From Parabacteroides sp. (GTDB lineage: Bacteria; Bacteroidota; Bacteroidia; Bacteroidales; Tannerellaceae): DNA of 54,918 nucleotides. The stretch lies in assembly GCA_017937385.1 (NCBI GenBank), contig JAGBDR010000053.1, positions 1 through 54,918 of the forward strand. Direction: 5' to 3'. Below are positions 1 through 9,072 of the stretch, in pieces. Position numbers and translations under genes: made by a program. Position 1 is the first letter of the stretch, and every line of letters starts with the position of its first letter. Below the pieces are notes generated by a model. That model did no database searches and was not told the origin of the DNA. It saw only the letters and a program-made list of their open reading frames with translations.

Positions 1-49
1 GAATCTTCTCGAAGTTCTGGACACCGATGGGATAAATCTTCTTGCTCAT
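1..49 (-). CDS. AAA-ATPase/PD-(D/E)XK family protein, N-terminal fragment
   Basis: The window edge cuts this gene; only the first 16 codons are visible, reading MSKKIYPIGVQNFEKI. They match the N-terminus of the complete gene at 42650-44200 (MATFYPIGIQNFEKI), so this is probably a second copy of the AAA-ATPase-like family whose C-terminus carries a PD-(D/E)XK nuclease domain. A -7 box lies 33 bp upstream on the same strand, so the gene probably has its own promoter. The family is commonly present in many copies in Bacteroidales genomes and its function is not established. Everything past residue 16 is unseen. Confidence 0.7.
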   Translation of the reverse strand, partial: MSKKIYPIGVQNFEKI

Positions 50-81
50 AGCCTTACTTTTTTACGGAAATACCGGATAGG

Positions 82-89
82 CAAAGATA
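82..89 (-). promoter_or_regulatory. -7 box of the gene cut at the window start
   Basis: On the minus strand this reads TATCTTTG, a perfect match to the Bacteroidetes -7 consensus TAnnTTTG, 33 bp before the ATG at 49. No clear -33 TTTG box is seen. Confidence 0.55.
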
Positions 90-780
90 CGGTTTTTATG
101 GATATTTCCTATTTACACCCATACGAACTTTCCAATTTAATGCGGGGGCGAATGAGAATTGAAGAGGATCGTACAATAAGGTGGGGAGGGGTTATTGTAT
201 AATATTGTTTCATTAACAACAAAACACATTCTTTTAAAAATGCAACAAATTCCGGTTCCGTGCCGAAAAAAAGGGAGTTCCGGCCGTGAAGTGCGCAGTT
301 TTTTGCCACAAAGACGGTCGTCATCGCCCTGAAGTCGGACATCATTGGCCACAAAGTCCGACCTCAGGAGCAACGAAGACGGTCGTCACGGCAATGAAGT
401 CCCTCCTCATGGCTGAAAAAGGGGTAAATTGCTTTTGCGATATTCGGAGCCAAGGAAACTTTTGTTTGCTACAAGCGATTCTCCGAAAGTTCAGCTTTTC
501 CATCATGTCAGCCATCACCGCTTTTCGGTAACAAATATTTTCGGTTTTTCGGTTTCTTCCCGACCTGTCGCTTCCGACTGTCAGCGGATTCCGGTAAAAA
601 AGATAAAAATGTCACTCGTGAAACCTGCCAGATTTTCTTCGAAATAGAAAAATACCCAATAGAGGGATATTGTAATATTTTCCAGTTGCAAACAAGCCAC
701 TCCGATTCTAACGGACAGCCTACACAACTGGCATTCTGTGAATGCATTGGCAGGATACATCGGGATTAAAAAAATTAGCG
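90..780. other. Gene-poor intergenic region with a degenerate tandem repeat
   Basis: No convincing gene is seen. Short frames on both strands have no recognisable protein character and no promoter. The stretch 307-412 holds a two-copy imperfect direct repeat, listed separately. The rest looks like unstructured, possibly decayed sequence between the divergent partial gene at 1-49 and mnmA. Confidence 0.5.
311..412. repeat. Two-copy imperfect direct repeat, 65-bp period
   Basis: The 13-mer AAGACGGTCGTCA occurs at 311-323 and again at 376-388, and TGAAGTC recurs at 330-336 and 395-401, all with a 65-bp period. Between the copies GTCGGAC (334-340) and GTCCGAC (356-362) form a 7-bp inverted repeat. 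It resembles a decayed dispersed intergenic repeat; its family is not known to me. Confidence 0.6.
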
Positions 781-788
781 TACCTTTG
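781..788 (+). promoter_or_regulatory. -7 box of mnmA
   Basis: TACCTTTG matches TAnnTTTG and lies 25 bp before the mnmA ATG at 814. This supports the start at 814 rather than the in-frame ATG at 742, which lies upstream of this box. Confidence 0.6.
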
Positions 789-813
789 TACTATTCTTAT
801 TCAGCATACAAAT

Positions 814-1890
814 ATGGAAATTGCAGCATTAGTATCAGGAGGAGTCGACAGCTCCGTAGTTGTCCACCAGTTGAAAGAGGCAGGATATGATCCGACCATT
901 TTTTACATCCGTATCGGCATGGAAGACAAAGACGGGTATATCGACTGCCCCGCCGAAGAAGACATCGAGATCACCTCCTATATCGCCAAGAAATACGGAT
1001 GCCGGTTCGAAATCGTCTCCTTGCACGATGAGTACTGGGACCGTGTCGTGAGCTACACCATCGATTCCGTCAAACGCGGACTTACCCCCAACCCGGACAT
1101 GATGTGCAACAAATACATCAAATTCGGCTGTTTCGAGGAGAAATGGGGAAAGGACTTCGATAAAATCGCAACCGGCCATTACGCTACGACCACCGAGATA
1201 AACGGCAAGGTATGGCTTTCCACTGCCAAAGATCCGGTAAAGGATCAGACCGACTTCCTCGGCCAGATCACCCGTCTGCAAATACAAAAGCTGATGTTCC
1301 CGATCGGCCATCTGATGAAGAGCGAAGTGCGTGCCATCGCCGAACAACAGAAACTGCCGAGCGCCAAACGGAAAGACAGCCAGGGAATCTGCTTCTTAGG
1401 CAAAATCAACTACAATGACTTTATCGAACGGTATTTGGGGAAACGGCCCGGTAAAATCGTCGAATTGGAAACCGGCAAAGTGCTGGGCAAACACAACGGC
1501 TATTGGTTCCACACGATCGGGCAACGCAAGGGATTGGGGCTGAGCGGCGGACCGTGGTTCGTCATCAAAAAGGATATCCGTCGGAACATCATCTACGTCT
1601 CCAACGGCTACGACCCGGAAACGCAATACGGCAAGATTATCAACATGCAGGGCTTCGATTTCATCACCGAAGACCCGTGGGGTGAGTTTACAGACGAGAA
1701 AGAGATCACGTTCAAGATCCGTCACACGCCGGACTTCACGCATGGCCGCATCCGCCGTATCGGAGATTTATACCGCATCGAATCTGACAACAAAATCCAG
1801 GGAATCGCCCCCGGACAATACGGAGTGGTCTACGACAAAGACCACCATCTCTGCCTCGGAAGCGGCATGATTATTGCTGAAGAAAAATAG
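814..1890 (+). CDS. mnmA: tRNA-specific 2-thiouridylase MnmA
   Basis: This 358-residue cytosolic enzyme thiolates U34 of the wobble position of tRNAs for Lys, Glu and Gln, using ATP to adenylate the base and a cysteine persulfide as sulfur carrier. The N-terminus [15 protein letters not shown] carries the PP-loop (SGGVDSS, residues about 8-14). Two expected cysteines are visible: one in NPDMMCN (catalytic nucleophile) and one in SQGICFLG (persulfide cysteine). The C-terminal part with [11 protein letters not shown] and QGIAPGQ is typical of MnmA. The start at 814 is chosen because the family begins with the PP-loop strand and a -7 box sits at 781-788; the upstream in-frame ATG at 742 would add 24 unrelated residues. 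Confidence 0.95.
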   Translation: MEIAALVSGGVDSSVVVHQLKEAGYDPTIFYIRIGMEDKDGYIDCPAEEDIEITSYIAKKYGCRFEIVSLHDEYWDRVVSYTIDSVKRGLTPNPDMMCNKYIKFGCFEEKWGKDFDKIATGHYATTTEINGKVWLSTAKDPVKDQTDFLGQITRLQIQKLMFPIGHLMKSEVRAIAEQQKLPSAKRKDSQGICFLGKINYNDFIERYLGKRPGKIVELETGKVLGKHNGYWFHTIGQRKGLGLSGGPWFVIKKDIRRNIIYVSNGYDPETQYGKIINMQGFDFITEDPWGEFTDEKEITFKIRHTPDFTHGRIRRIGDLYRIESDNKIQGIAPGQYGVVYDKDHHLCLGSGMIIAEEK

Positions 1891-1910
1891 GTGGATTACT
1901 GATTATTATA

Positions 1911-1918
1911 TATTTTTG
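1911..1918 (+). promoter_or_regulatory. -7 box of the toxin-antitoxin operon
   Basis: TATTTTTG matches TAnnTTTG and lies 31 bp before the antitoxin ATG at 1950. No clear -33 box is seen. Confidence 0.45.
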
Positions 1919-1949
1919 TATCAAGTCGTAATATTCAAACCAAGTAAAG

Positions 1950-2183
1950 ATGGAAGCAACAAGCATAAACAAAGAAACGGTCAGAAGCCTGAAGACATTC
2001 GAAATTTCCATACCGGAAGAATATGCCGCCGCAATCCGCAAACTCATCCGGGACTTAGGCGGCAAAGTCAAAATCCGCAAAGAAAAGAAATGTGGACTGG
2101 ATGAAGCCTTGGAGGATGTGAAAGCCGGGAGAGTGTATCATGCAGAAAGTACGGAAGACCTTATGAAACAACTTTTCGGATGA
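1950..2183 (+). CDS. Antitoxin of a type II RelB/YafQ-like system
   Basis: This 77-residue acidic/basic protein is the first gene of a two-gene operon; its last four bases (ATGA, 2180-2183) overlap the start of the toxin. The N-terminal part (FEISIPEEYAAAIRKLIRDL) could form a short strand and helix as in dimerising antitoxins, and the C-terminal part (DEALEDVKAGRVYHAEST) resembles the toxin-wrapping tail seen in many RelB/DinJ partners. The assignment rests mainly on size, gene order and the neighbouring YafQ-like toxin. It is expected to neutralise the toxin and to repress its own operon. Confidence 0.75.
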   Translation: MEATSINKETVRSLKTFEISIPEEYAAAIRKLIRDLGGKVKIRKEKKCGLDEALEDVKAGRVYHAESTEDLMKQLFG

Positions 2184-2461
2184 ACAAGAGATACTCAATC
2201 AACTATACCGGCAAATTCAAAAAAGATTTGAAGCTTTGCAAAAAAAGAGGTTATGATATAGCTTTATTCGAAAAGGTTTCCAAACTTCTCGAAAATACCG
2301 GCACACTCCCACCCGAATACCGCCCTCACAAACTGAGTGGTAAGTATGACGGCCTATGGGAGTGCCATATACAGTCAGATTGGTTATTGGTCTGGAGTCA
2401 GAATGATACGGAGCTGATTCTTCTTTTTACCGATACCGGCACGCATGCCGACCTGTTCTGA
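2180..2461 (+). CDS. YafQ/RelE-family mRNA interferase toxin
   Basis: This 93-residue basic protein has the RelE/YafQ layout: an early FKKDLKLCKKRG helix, then LPPEYRPHKLSGKYDGLWECHI, and a C-terminal core WLLVWSQNDTELILLFTDTGTHADLF. The segments HKLSG, WECHI, LVW and TGTHADLF are hallmarks of YafQ-type toxins, which cleave mRNA in the ribosomal A site. The family's catalytic His is probably in the C-terminal GTHADLF. Translation is coupled to the antitoxin by the ATGA overlap. The stop lies 3 bp from the convergent DUF5916 gene with no terminator between. Confidence 0.88.
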   Translation: MNKRYSINYTGKFKKDLKLCKKRGYDIALFEKVSKLLENTGTLPPEYRPHKLSGKYDGLWECHIQSDWLLVWSQNDTELILLFTDTGTHADLF

Positions 2462-2464
2462 CAG

Positions 2465-5062
2465 TTACAGGTCAAACCAATAGTTCATCTTAATCATAAA
2501 AGTATTCGTAGCGGGGAGGCCGAACATACGGTCCAGATTATTTCCCCATCCGGAAAGGAAATGGCTGTCACGGTCCGACATCCGGTGTTCCCAAACGAAA
2601 TACAAGGTCGAACCGGGCAAATACTCCCAACGGGCCACCAGATTGGAACGGAACTCGTTAAAACTGAAATCCGGCTTGGCCTTTACGAAAGACATTTCAT
2701 CCGCCGACAACGGACGGAAACGCTCCTCATACGTGTGCGAAGTCGTATTGGTCATGGATTTGAAATCACGGAACCGGGCGGTCGAGGTAAAAGGCGCTCC
2801 ATAAAACTGGACGGAAATATCCGGCGTCACGTTGACCTGCAACTTCATGGTCAGCCCGTATGTTTTCTGATCCATGTGTGCCGTCACATAAGGGACCGCT
2901 GTATGCTCCGGTGCGGCCTGCACGAATTGCATATTATCCGTGTTCCAGGCATAATCCACCTGCCCGGAAAGATAGACATGATTTCCGAGGCGGAAGGTCA
3001 GCCCCGGCATAAAAGAGTTGAAGCGGTTATATCCGTCCAGATTATGGTTCCCTTCATATTGCAACGTCAACATCACCCGTTTTGCCTTATCCGTATTGAA
3101 CTTGGCAGACGTCAGAAAATAAGGATCGAACCGCACGTCTGGACCGCCACGCAACAAGCGGCTGTCCAAGCTGTTCCAACAAAACGTTTCCGACAAGACC
3201 AATTCGTAACGGTTCATCGTCATCGTCTGCCACTTCAAGGCCACATCATTATAAAAAGGAGTCCCGCCATAATTCCACCGGTTCCGTTGTGTCAACGTAA
3301 AAGCATTATAGCGGAACATCTTCCAAATATCCGTCTGCCGATAGGCAGCCTCCGTTTCGTTCGACAAATTGTCCGTTTGTTTCAGATAGCCGATATCATT
3401 CAGGTCAAAACCGGGAGATGACCAACTGAACGTTTCCGCAAAAGTCCATTTCGCATTTCCTTTCCGTCCCAGCTTCAAGTAACCGCCAGTCCCGCCCAAC
3501 GAACGGCGGTCCGGATCGACCCTCAAATAGCCGGCAGAAGAAGAACGCTGGTAATAATGCACCGCGTTTTCCTGCAAGGCACGGATCGCCTCCTTGCTGC
3601 CGTTCAGGGAGCTGACCATCGCCTTTGCCTCGATATAATACAAACGGTTCTTGAAGTACTGCGTAAAATCGATCCCGGCCGTAAACGCATTACGCACCAT
3701 GAAATCCTCCAGATACGGCTCGTCCAACGCACGGTTTACCGATGTGGCCATTCCTCCCAACAACGTATTTCCTTCCCAGTTTTTCTGTACCCGGACCACG
3801 GTATAATTCGTCAACGGCTCCACCACGACCTTGTTTTCCACCCCGCTGTACGTCACGTCGGAAGACGACCGCGCCGTCAAACTCTGTACCACACCGACCG
3901 TCACTCCCTTGCGGTTCGTCCCCGTCAGTTTCAATGCCCCGATAATCGGAATGTTCTCTTTCCGGCTGGCAAAACTGTTGACCTGGTCGATACCCGGAGG
4001 CGTATAGGACGGGGCAGCTCCGATACGGCGCGTGTAAAACATCATGTCATTGCCATTGGCAAAATCCAGAATATGCTTGCCCTCCAAGAAGAACGGGCGC
4101 TTTTCGTCATAGAAAGTCTCGTAGGCAGTCAGGTTCATCACCGAAGGGTCCAGCTCCACTTGCCCGTAATCCGGATTGATCGTCAGGTCCAACGTAAAAT
4201 CCGACAAAGCGAATTTGGCATCCAGCCCCGCATTGCCGCTCCAGCTGTGCCCCGTCTGGTAAGGGCTGCCGGGAATCTTCGGTTCGCTTCGGTATTTTCC
4301 CATCACATAAGGCAGAAACTCGATCCCGCGAGGTTTCGGCAATTCTGTCATGCCGTGCATCTCCCCGAACGAAAAGACATGCCCGTTGTTCTTCAGCGGG
4401 ATCATGCTCCAGTTCTGCACCTCATTGTTCCGCCGGATGATACGCCGGACATGAAGTCCCCAGATCCCCTCTTCCGACTGCTGGTTATAACGAAGCTGGC
4501 TGAACGGAATACGCAATTCGGCCGTCCAGCTCGAATCCGGCAGGTTGACCTGTGTCTTCCCCTCCCAAACAGCATTCCAGCTCCGGTTCACGTCCAGTTT
4601 GTCCGTCACGATCAGATCCGTCTTGTTTCCACCCAAGTTGATATTGAATTCCGGAGCTGCCCGGTAATCGTGGTAGGTGTCGAAAGCCACACTGATCAGA
4701 TCGCCCATACTGTTATCGTCCCGGTTACCGATGAAACGGTTCATTTTGCCCGGAACCCGGTCTTTGCAATATACCCCGACATAAATATATTTGTCATCAT
4801 AAAACAGTTTCACCCGCGTAGGCGAAAGAGAAACGGCCCGCTCATAAGGAATGATTTGCACAAAACGGTCGGACCACTCGCCCTGTTCCGTCCAGAAAGG
4901 TTCGTCCAGCTTTCCGTCTATGACCGGTTTGCTGCCCGACACCTTCGTGATCGTGTAAATACGTTTGTAGGCATCCTTGAAAGGGATGACGGAATCCTGT
5001 TGCCCATAACAGAACGTACCGGCCGACAAAATGAGAAGAAGCACAAGAATACAGTATTTCAT
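2465..5062 (-). CDS. DUF5916 outer-membrane protein with CBM9-like domain
   Basis: This 865-residue protein starts with a signal peptide (MKYCILVLLLILSAG...CYG). Residues about 35-230 form a CBM9-like beta-sandwich (KPVIDGKLDEPFWTE, then FYDDKYIYVGVYCKD and SWTAELRIPFSQLRY), as in DUF5916 proteins. The remaining 600 residues are rich in alternating aromatic strands such as YYIEAKAMV and the C-terminal NTFMIKMNYWFDL, which fits a beta-barrel ending in an outer-membrane targeting signature. The ligand is unknown. It is convergent with the toxin gene and is separated from prs by a terminator, so it is probably monocistronic. Confidence 0.85.
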   Translation of the reverse strand: MKYCILVLLLILSAGTFCYGQQDSVIPFKDAYKRIYTITKVSGSKPVIDGKLDEPFWTEQGEWSDRFVQIIPYERAVSLSPTRVKLFYDDKYIYVGVYCKDRVPGKMNRFIGNRDDNSMGDLISVAFDTYHDYRAAPEFNINLGGNKTDLIVTDKLDVNRSWNAVWEGKTQVNLPDSSWTAELRIPFSQLRYNQQSEEGIWGLHVRRIIRRNNEVQNWSMIPLKNNGHVFSFGEMHGMTELPKPRGIEFLPYVMGKYRSEPKIPGSPYQTGHSWSGNAGLDAKFALSDFTLDLTINPDYGQVELDPSVMNLTAYETFYDEKRPFFLEGKHILDFANGNDMMFYTRRIGAAPSYTPPGIDQVNSFASRKENIPIIGALKLTGTNRKGVTVGVVQSLTARSSSDVTYSGVENKVVVEPLTNYTVVRVQKNWEGNTLLGGMATSVNRALDEPYLEDFMVRNAFTAGIDFTQYFKNRLYYIEAKAMVSSLNGSKEAIRALQENAVHYYQRSSSAGYLRVDPDRRSLGGTGGYLKLGRKGNAKWTFAETFSWSSPGFDLNDIGYLKQTDNLSNETEAAYRQTDIWKMFRYNAFTLTQRNRWNYGGTPFYNDVALKWQTMTMNRYELVLSETFCWNSLDSRLLRGGPDVRFDPYFLTSAKFNTDKAKRVMLTLQYEGNHNLDGYNRFNSFMPGLTFRLGNHVYLSGQVDYAWNTDNMQFVQAAPEHTAVPYVTAHMDQKTYGLTMKLQVNVTPDISVQFYGAPFTSTARFRDFKSMTNTTSHTYEERFRPLSADEMSFVKAKPDFSFNEFRSNLVARWEYLPGSTLYFVWEHRMSDRDSHFLSGWGNNLDRMFGLPATNTFMIKMNYWFDL

Positions 5063-5107
5063 GGTCTAACGAATCAAGCGGGAAGGTTATCGCTTTTTTC
5101 ATGCAGA

Positions 5108-5115
5108 CAAAGTTA
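5108..5115 (-). promoter_or_regulatory. -7 box of the DUF5916 gene
   Basis: On the minus strand this reads TAACTTTG (TAnnTTTG), 46 bp before the ATG at 5062 and just downstream of the prs terminator. It suggests independent transcription. Confidence 0.5.
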
Positions 5116-5131
5116 AGCATTTTGTGGAAAT

Positions 5132-5170
5132 AAAAAAAGGCCGCACATCCCGTAGGATGGCAGCCTTTTC
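5132..5170 (-). terminator. Intrinsic terminator of prs
   Basis: Read on the minus strand, GAAAAGGCTGC pairs with GCGGCCTTTTTTT around an inner CATCC-TACG-GGATG stem, ending in a run of T. It follows the prs stop at 5189. Confidence 0.85.
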
Positions 5171-5188
5171 CCCTATTATATGAACTAA

Positions 5189-6130
5189 TCAAATAGCATA
5201 CAGAGAACTGATCGACTCGCCGCTGCACACACGACGGATGGCTTCGGCAAACATATCGGCAACAGACAGCACCTTCACTTTCTCGCATTTCTTTGCATAA
5301 GGAATGGAATCCGTAAAGATCATTTCTGTCAGCGCAGACTGGTCGACCCGGGTAGAAGCCGGATCAGACATCACGGCGTGGCTGGCGATGGCACGCACAG
5401 ACTTGGCACCGTTTTCGAGCATCAGGTTGGCAGCCTTCGTAATCGTTCCGGCCGTGTCGACCATATCGTCGACCAACAGGACGTCCAAGCCTTCCACATC
5501 ACCGATGATACGCATCTCTGCCACCTCATTGGCACGCAAGCGGGACTTGTGGCAAATAACCATCGGGACACCCAGATATTTGGAATAGCTGCTTGCACGC
5601 TTGGTTCCTCCCACATCGGGCGTAGCGATACACAAGTTGTCCAACGGCAAAGAATTCTTGATATAATCCAAGAAAATAGTAGATGCATACAGATGGTCGA
5701 CCGGAACATTAAAGAATCCCTGAATCTGGTCAGCATGGAGGTCCATCGTGATCAAGCGGTCGATGCCGGCAGTACTCAGCATATCTGCGATCAGCTTGGC
5801 ACCGATAGACACACGCGGTTTGTCTTTTCTGTCCTGGCGTGCCCAACCGAAATAAGGAATAACTGCGATTACAGAGTGTGCAGAAGCACGCTTGGCAGCA
5901 TCGATCATCAGGAGCAGTTCCATCAGATTATCAGAGTTAGGAAACGTTGATTGTACCAAAAATACATCACGGCCACGGATAGACTCTTCGTAAGAAACGG
6001 AGAACTCTCCATCAGCAAAGTGCTGAATGTTCATCTGCCCCAGCGGGCAACCAAGACTATTGCAAATTTTCTCTGCAAGATACCGGGAGTTGGTTCCCGA
6101 AAACACCAAGAAAGGAGTTTGTGCACTCAT
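5189..6130 (-). CDS. prs: Ribose-phosphate pyrophosphokinase (PRPP synthetase)
   Basis: This 313-residue cytosolic enzyme makes 5-phosphoribosyl-1-diphosphate from ribose 5-phosphate and ATP for purine, pyrimidine, His, Trp and NAD synthesis. The length and motifs fit class I enzymes: FADGEFSV near residue 42, the flexible ATP loop YFGWARQDRKDKPR near 97, MDLHADQIQGFF near 129, and the PRPP-binding loop VLLVDDMVDTAGT near 218. It has its own -7 box upstream and a strong terminator downstream, so it is probably monocistronic. Confidence 0.97.
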   Translation of the reverse strand: MSAQTPFLVFSGTNSRYLAEKICNSLGCPLGQMNIQHFADGEFSVSYEESIRGRDVFLVQSTFPNSDNLMELLLMIDAAKRASAHSVIAVIPYFGWARQDRKDKPRVSIGAKLIADMLSTAGIDRLITMDLHADQIQGFFNVPVDHLYASTIFLDYIKNSLPLDNLCIATPDVGGTKRASSYSKYLGVPMVICHKSRLRANEVAEMRIIGDVEGLDVLLVDDMVDTAGTITKAANLMLENGAKSVRAIASHAVMSDPASTRVDQSALTEMIFTDSIPYAKKCEKVKVLSVADMFAEAIRRVCSGESISSLYAI

Positions 6131-6175
6131 TATTCCGAATATTTATCTTAAGTAAATAAATTTGAATTGTGAGTG

Positions 6176-6206
6176 CAAAGGTATAAAAGAATTGACAATT
6201 GACAAT
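6176..6206 (-). promoter_or_regulatory. prs promoter (-33/-7)
   Basis: On the minus strand ATTG (6203-6206) is followed after 19 bp by TACCTTTG (6176-6183), close to the Bacteroidetes consensus TTTG-N19/21-TAnnTTTG. The -33 box lies inside a short run of repeats of the TTGACAAT type (about 6190-6222). Confidence 0.6.
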
Positions 6207-6222
6207 GGACAATTGACAATTA
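6190..6222. repeat. Short AATTGACAAT-type tandem repeat
   Basis: Four close copies of AATTGACAAT/GACAATGGACAATT-type units lie between prs and the GH13 gene. They overlap the likely -33 element of prs. Confidence 0.6.
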
Positions 6223-6263
6223 GCAAAAAAACTAATGGGCAAATATTCGTTCTATAAGTGTTC

Positions 6264-6307
6264 CCGTTCCCTGCCTATGCGTTTTTGATTGCATGGGCAG
6301 GGAACGG
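6264..6307. repeat. Strong intergenic hairpin
   Basis: A 17-bp arm CCGTTCCCTGCCTATGC (6264-6280) pairs with GCATGGGCAGGGAACGG (6291-6307) with a single mismatch and a 10-nt loop. It lies just past the GH13 stop. No T-run follows on either strand, so it is not a classic terminator; it may stabilise the mRNA end or be a REP-like element. Confidence 0.7.
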
Positions 6308-6333
6308 AAAACGCATGGGCATGGAATAAATTT

Positions 6334-8025
6334 TCAATAAGCGAACTTCAGCAAGCGGCCGGAATAAGCCGGTATCGTGACCTGATAAGGCCAGGCGGCC
6401 GTCAAGGTGCTGATACAGTGTTCTCCGGTCATCAGATCGGTCAGTACCGCCGCTTTGTTATCTTCGAAACCAAGTGCCCCGAATACTTCATCGGGGATCC
6501 GGACGCGAACCGTCTGTTCCGCCTTGTCGAAGTTGACGACCACCAACAGCACTTCATTCTCATATTTACGCAAGAACACAAACTGGCGGTGCGAATTGAA
6601 ATAAGGATTATCCCGGTTGGCATACATCAGATCATAGAAAACGCCCTCTGTTATGACCCGTTCGGATCCGGAGACGTTCAGGAGCTTGGCATACGTCTCG
6701 CGCAACTGCCGTTGTTCGGCCGTCAGTCCGCCGCCATCGAAAGTTCCTCCGTTTGTCCAGCCACGCAAGGTAGCAAGGCTCCAATAGTCAAAAATCGTCG
6801 TGCGCCCGTCACGCCCGCTGAATCCCTCTTCGTCCATGCCCGGTTCGCCCAATTCTTGCCCGCAGTAGATCATCACCGGGTTGGTGTTCATCGTAGCCGA
6901 CACGATCATCCCCGCAACGCCCGGACGCGGATCTGCGGCAAAGAAATCAGAGGCGATACGCTGCTCGTCATGATTCTCAAGGAAGTTCAACATATTATGC
7001 TGGATGCCTTCAAGCGACTGCCAACATCCGGAAATATGGCTGGCCGGAGCCTGGTTGCACATGACAGCCCGTACCGTATCGTACAGCCCGACCTTGTCAT
7101 ACAGATAATCGAAATGGCCATTCCAGATATAATTGCGATATTCGGCCGGGTTGTAGACTTCGGCTATGAAACAGACATCCGAAGCCTGTTTCACTTTCGG
7201 GATCACCCAGTGCCAGAACTCAACCGGAACCATTTCCGCCATATCGCACCGGAAGCCGTCAACCCCTTTCCCTGCCCAGAAAAGCAAGATATCCAGCATC
7301 TTCAACCAAGTATTAGGGATCGGATCAAAATGCGGGGTACGGCCGTTCAGATAATCGACGCCATAATTCAGCTTGACGGTCTCATACCAGTCGTTTTGCC
7401 CCGGACAAGTACTAAAACAATCATTTCCGGTCACTTTCGCCGGGAATTCGCTGTATTCGAAATCTTCCTGTTGCGCCCCGAACTGCAGGCACAAGGTCTG
7501 CCCCGGTATATAATAAAAATTATTATGGGGATCAAAGGCTTTCGAGGTGTTATCCTTTTGCCCCAGGTCTTCGACATACGCCATCTTGGTGTCCGAGCAA
7601 TACTGGCGGGCCACATGGTTAGGGACGAAGTCGATAATCACTTTCAGGCCGGCTTCGTGCGTCCTCCGGACCAACGACTCGAATTCTTCCATCCGGTCAG
7701 GCACCTGATCGGCCAGGTCCGGGTCTATATCGTAATAATCCTTGATCGCGTATGGCGAACCGGCATTGCCCTTCACGACGGCCGCATGGTCTTTCCGGAT
7801 CCGGTAGGCCGTATAATCGGTATTCGTCGCATGTTCGATCACTCCGGTAAACCAGATATGAGTGGTTCCCAACTCCTTGATCTTAGACAAGGCAACCGGT
7901 GTAAAATCCGAGAATTTGCCGACTCCGTTTTCAGCTTTGCTGCCATTTTTTACCAGGGAGGAGTTCATATTTCCAAACCAACGTGGAAAGACCTGATATA
8001 TAATCATCTTATTCGTCTGTTTCAT
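6334..8025 (-). CDS. GH13 alpha-amylase-family glycosidase
   Basis: This roughly 563-residue protein has the GH13 barrel and all four conserved regions: VIIDFVPNH (region I), DGFRCDMAE with the Asp nucleophile near residue 260, CFIAEVYNP with the acid/base Glu near 288, and FLENHDEQR with the transition-state Asp near 350. A beta-domain follows (SHRQFVFLRKYENEVLLVVVNFD). No signal peptide is seen, so it probably acts in the cytoplasm on maltodextrin-type alpha-glucans; the exact specificity cannot be read. The ATG at 8025 (MKQTNKMIIYQ) is preferred to an upstream TTG at 8040. It lies 58 bp after the patatin gene and may be co-transcribed with it. Confidence 0.9.
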   Translation of the reverse strand: MKQTNKMIIYQVFPRWFGNMNSSLVKNGSKAENGVGKFSDFTPVALSKIKELGTTHIWFTGVIEHATNTDYTAYRIRKDHAAVVKGNAGSPYAIKDYYDIDPDLADQVPDRMEEFESLVRRTHEAGLKVIIDFVPNHVARQYCSDTKMAYVEDLGQKDNTSKAFDPHNNFYYIPGQTLCLQFGAQQEDFEYSEFPAKVTGNDCFSTCPGQNDWYETVKLNYGVDYLNGRTPHFDPIPNTWLKMLDILLFWAGKGVDGFRCDMAEMVPVEFWHWVIPKVKQASDVCFIAEVYNPAEYRNYIWNGHFDYLYDKVGLYDTVRAVMCNQAPASHISGCWQSLEGIQHNMLNFLENHDEQRIASDFFAADPRPGVAGMIVSATMNTNPVMIYCGQELGEPGMDEEGFSGRDGRTTIFDYWSLATLRGWTNGGTFDGGGLTAEQRQLRETYAKLLNVSGSERVITEGVFYDLMYANRDNPYFNSHRQFVFLRKYENEVLLVVVNFDKAEQTVRVRIPDEVFGALGFEDNKAAVLTDLMTGEHCISTLTAAWPYQVTIPAYSGRLLKFAY

Positions 8026-8083
8026 CGCGCTATTTGTCAATTATGTTACTATTTTAGGTGAATACCGAAACATCCAGAACAGG

Positions 8084-8923
8084 CTATGGCATCAGGGATT
8101 TGCTTTTCCCCGCCATAATCGCGTTCACCAGGGTTTCATATTTATTTTCTTTTATCACAGCCTCGAATGCCCGGATAGCTGCCGCATACCCGATGTTGAC
8201 AATCTCGTCTATATTCTCCAAGTCGAAAGTCTTATACCGGCCGAATTCCTCCGCTTCGATCAACACATCGCACATCTCGCGATCTTCCAAAGTGTTGGCC
8301 CGGAACATATAATGATAAGAACGTTCCGCGATATGAAAAATCGTCTGCTTGTATTTTTGCGGGACAAGGGGACTGACATTCACACCGATGATACGTTCAC
8401 ATTCTTCCCGGATGATGGAAACCGGAAAATTATGGAAAAGACCTCCATCGACATAATGCACGCCATTTATCACAACCGGGCTGAAGATGATCGGGATGCT
8501 ACAGGAAGCCGTCACCGCCTCCACGATGGGACCGCTACGGAACTCATGGCTCTCGCCGTTGTCAAGATCCGTTGCAACGACCACCAAAGGAGTTTTCAGC
8601 TCTTCGAATGTCTTTGCTCTCAAATGACGACGGAGAAAATAGCGGAACCGTTTGCTGTCGAACAAGCCCGATTTCGGAATCTGCAACTGCGCGAACTCGG
8701 AAAACTCGCGTCCGGTAAAGAGATCCCGGATCTCATCGGACGTATAACCGTCAGCAAACAGGGCGCCCATCAACGAACCGACACTTGTACCGACCACGAC
8801 ATCCGGCTTCAAACCGCACTCTTCCAGCAATTTAAACACCCCGATATGAGCAAAGCCTTTTGCTCCTCCTCCGCTCAAAGCCAGTCCCAATTTGTAGGTC
8901 TTATGGTTTGTTTCTTCCGTCAT
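8084..8923 (-). CDS. Patatin-like phospholipase family protein
   Basis: This 279-residue protein carries the patatin fold signatures: an oxyanion loop LSGGGAKGFAHIG at residues about 14-26, the nucleophile elbow GTSVG near residue 45, and the catalytic Asp in YVDGGLF near 156. There is no signal peptide or transmembrane segment, so it is a cytosolic or peripheral RssA-type lipid acyl hydrolase. The substrate is not predictable. It is upstream of, and in the same direction as, the GH13 gene. Confidence 0.9.
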   Translation of the reverse strand: MTEETNHKTYKLGLALSGGGAKGFAHIGVFKLLEECGLKPDVVVGTSVGSLMGALFADGYTSDEIRDLFTGREFSEFAQLQIPKSGLFDSKRFRYFLRRHLRAKTFEELKTPLVVVATDLDNGESHEFRSGPIVEAVTASCSIPIIFSPVVINGVHYVDGGLFHNFPVSIIREECERIIGVNVSPLVPQKYKQTIFHIAERSYHYMFRANTLEDREMCDVLIEAEEFGRYKTFDLENIDEIVNIGYAAAIRAFEAVIKENKYETLVNAIMAGKSKSLMP

Positions 8924-9072
8924 TTACGCTTTCATTCTTATTCTGTGACAAATATGCTGCTTTTTTTAGAATGAAACATGATTATTTACGAAAAAGTTTC
9001 CGGTTTCTGCATTTTGTCATCCCGACAACGGAAAAAGCGACCCCGAAAATAGAAGTGTTAATAAAATAAGAT

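Noticed and set aside
109-354. Possible small minus-strand gene in the first intergenic gap
   Set aside because: It overlaps the degenerate tandem repeat, has no promoter box and no recognisable protein features.
307-412. CRISPR-like array
   Set aside because: Only two imperfect copies with unequal similarity and no cas genes nearby.
3557-5116. Long plus-strand open frame (519 codons) opposite the DUF5916 gene
   Set aside because: It is a shadow of the minus-strand gene: no signal peptide or family motif, Arg/His-rich composition, and it spans the DUF5916 promoter region.
6289-8061. Plus-strand open frame (590 codons) opposite the GH13 gene
   Set aside because: The minus strand carries all four GH13 catalytic regions; the plus-strand translation is an antisense artefact of GC-rich codons.
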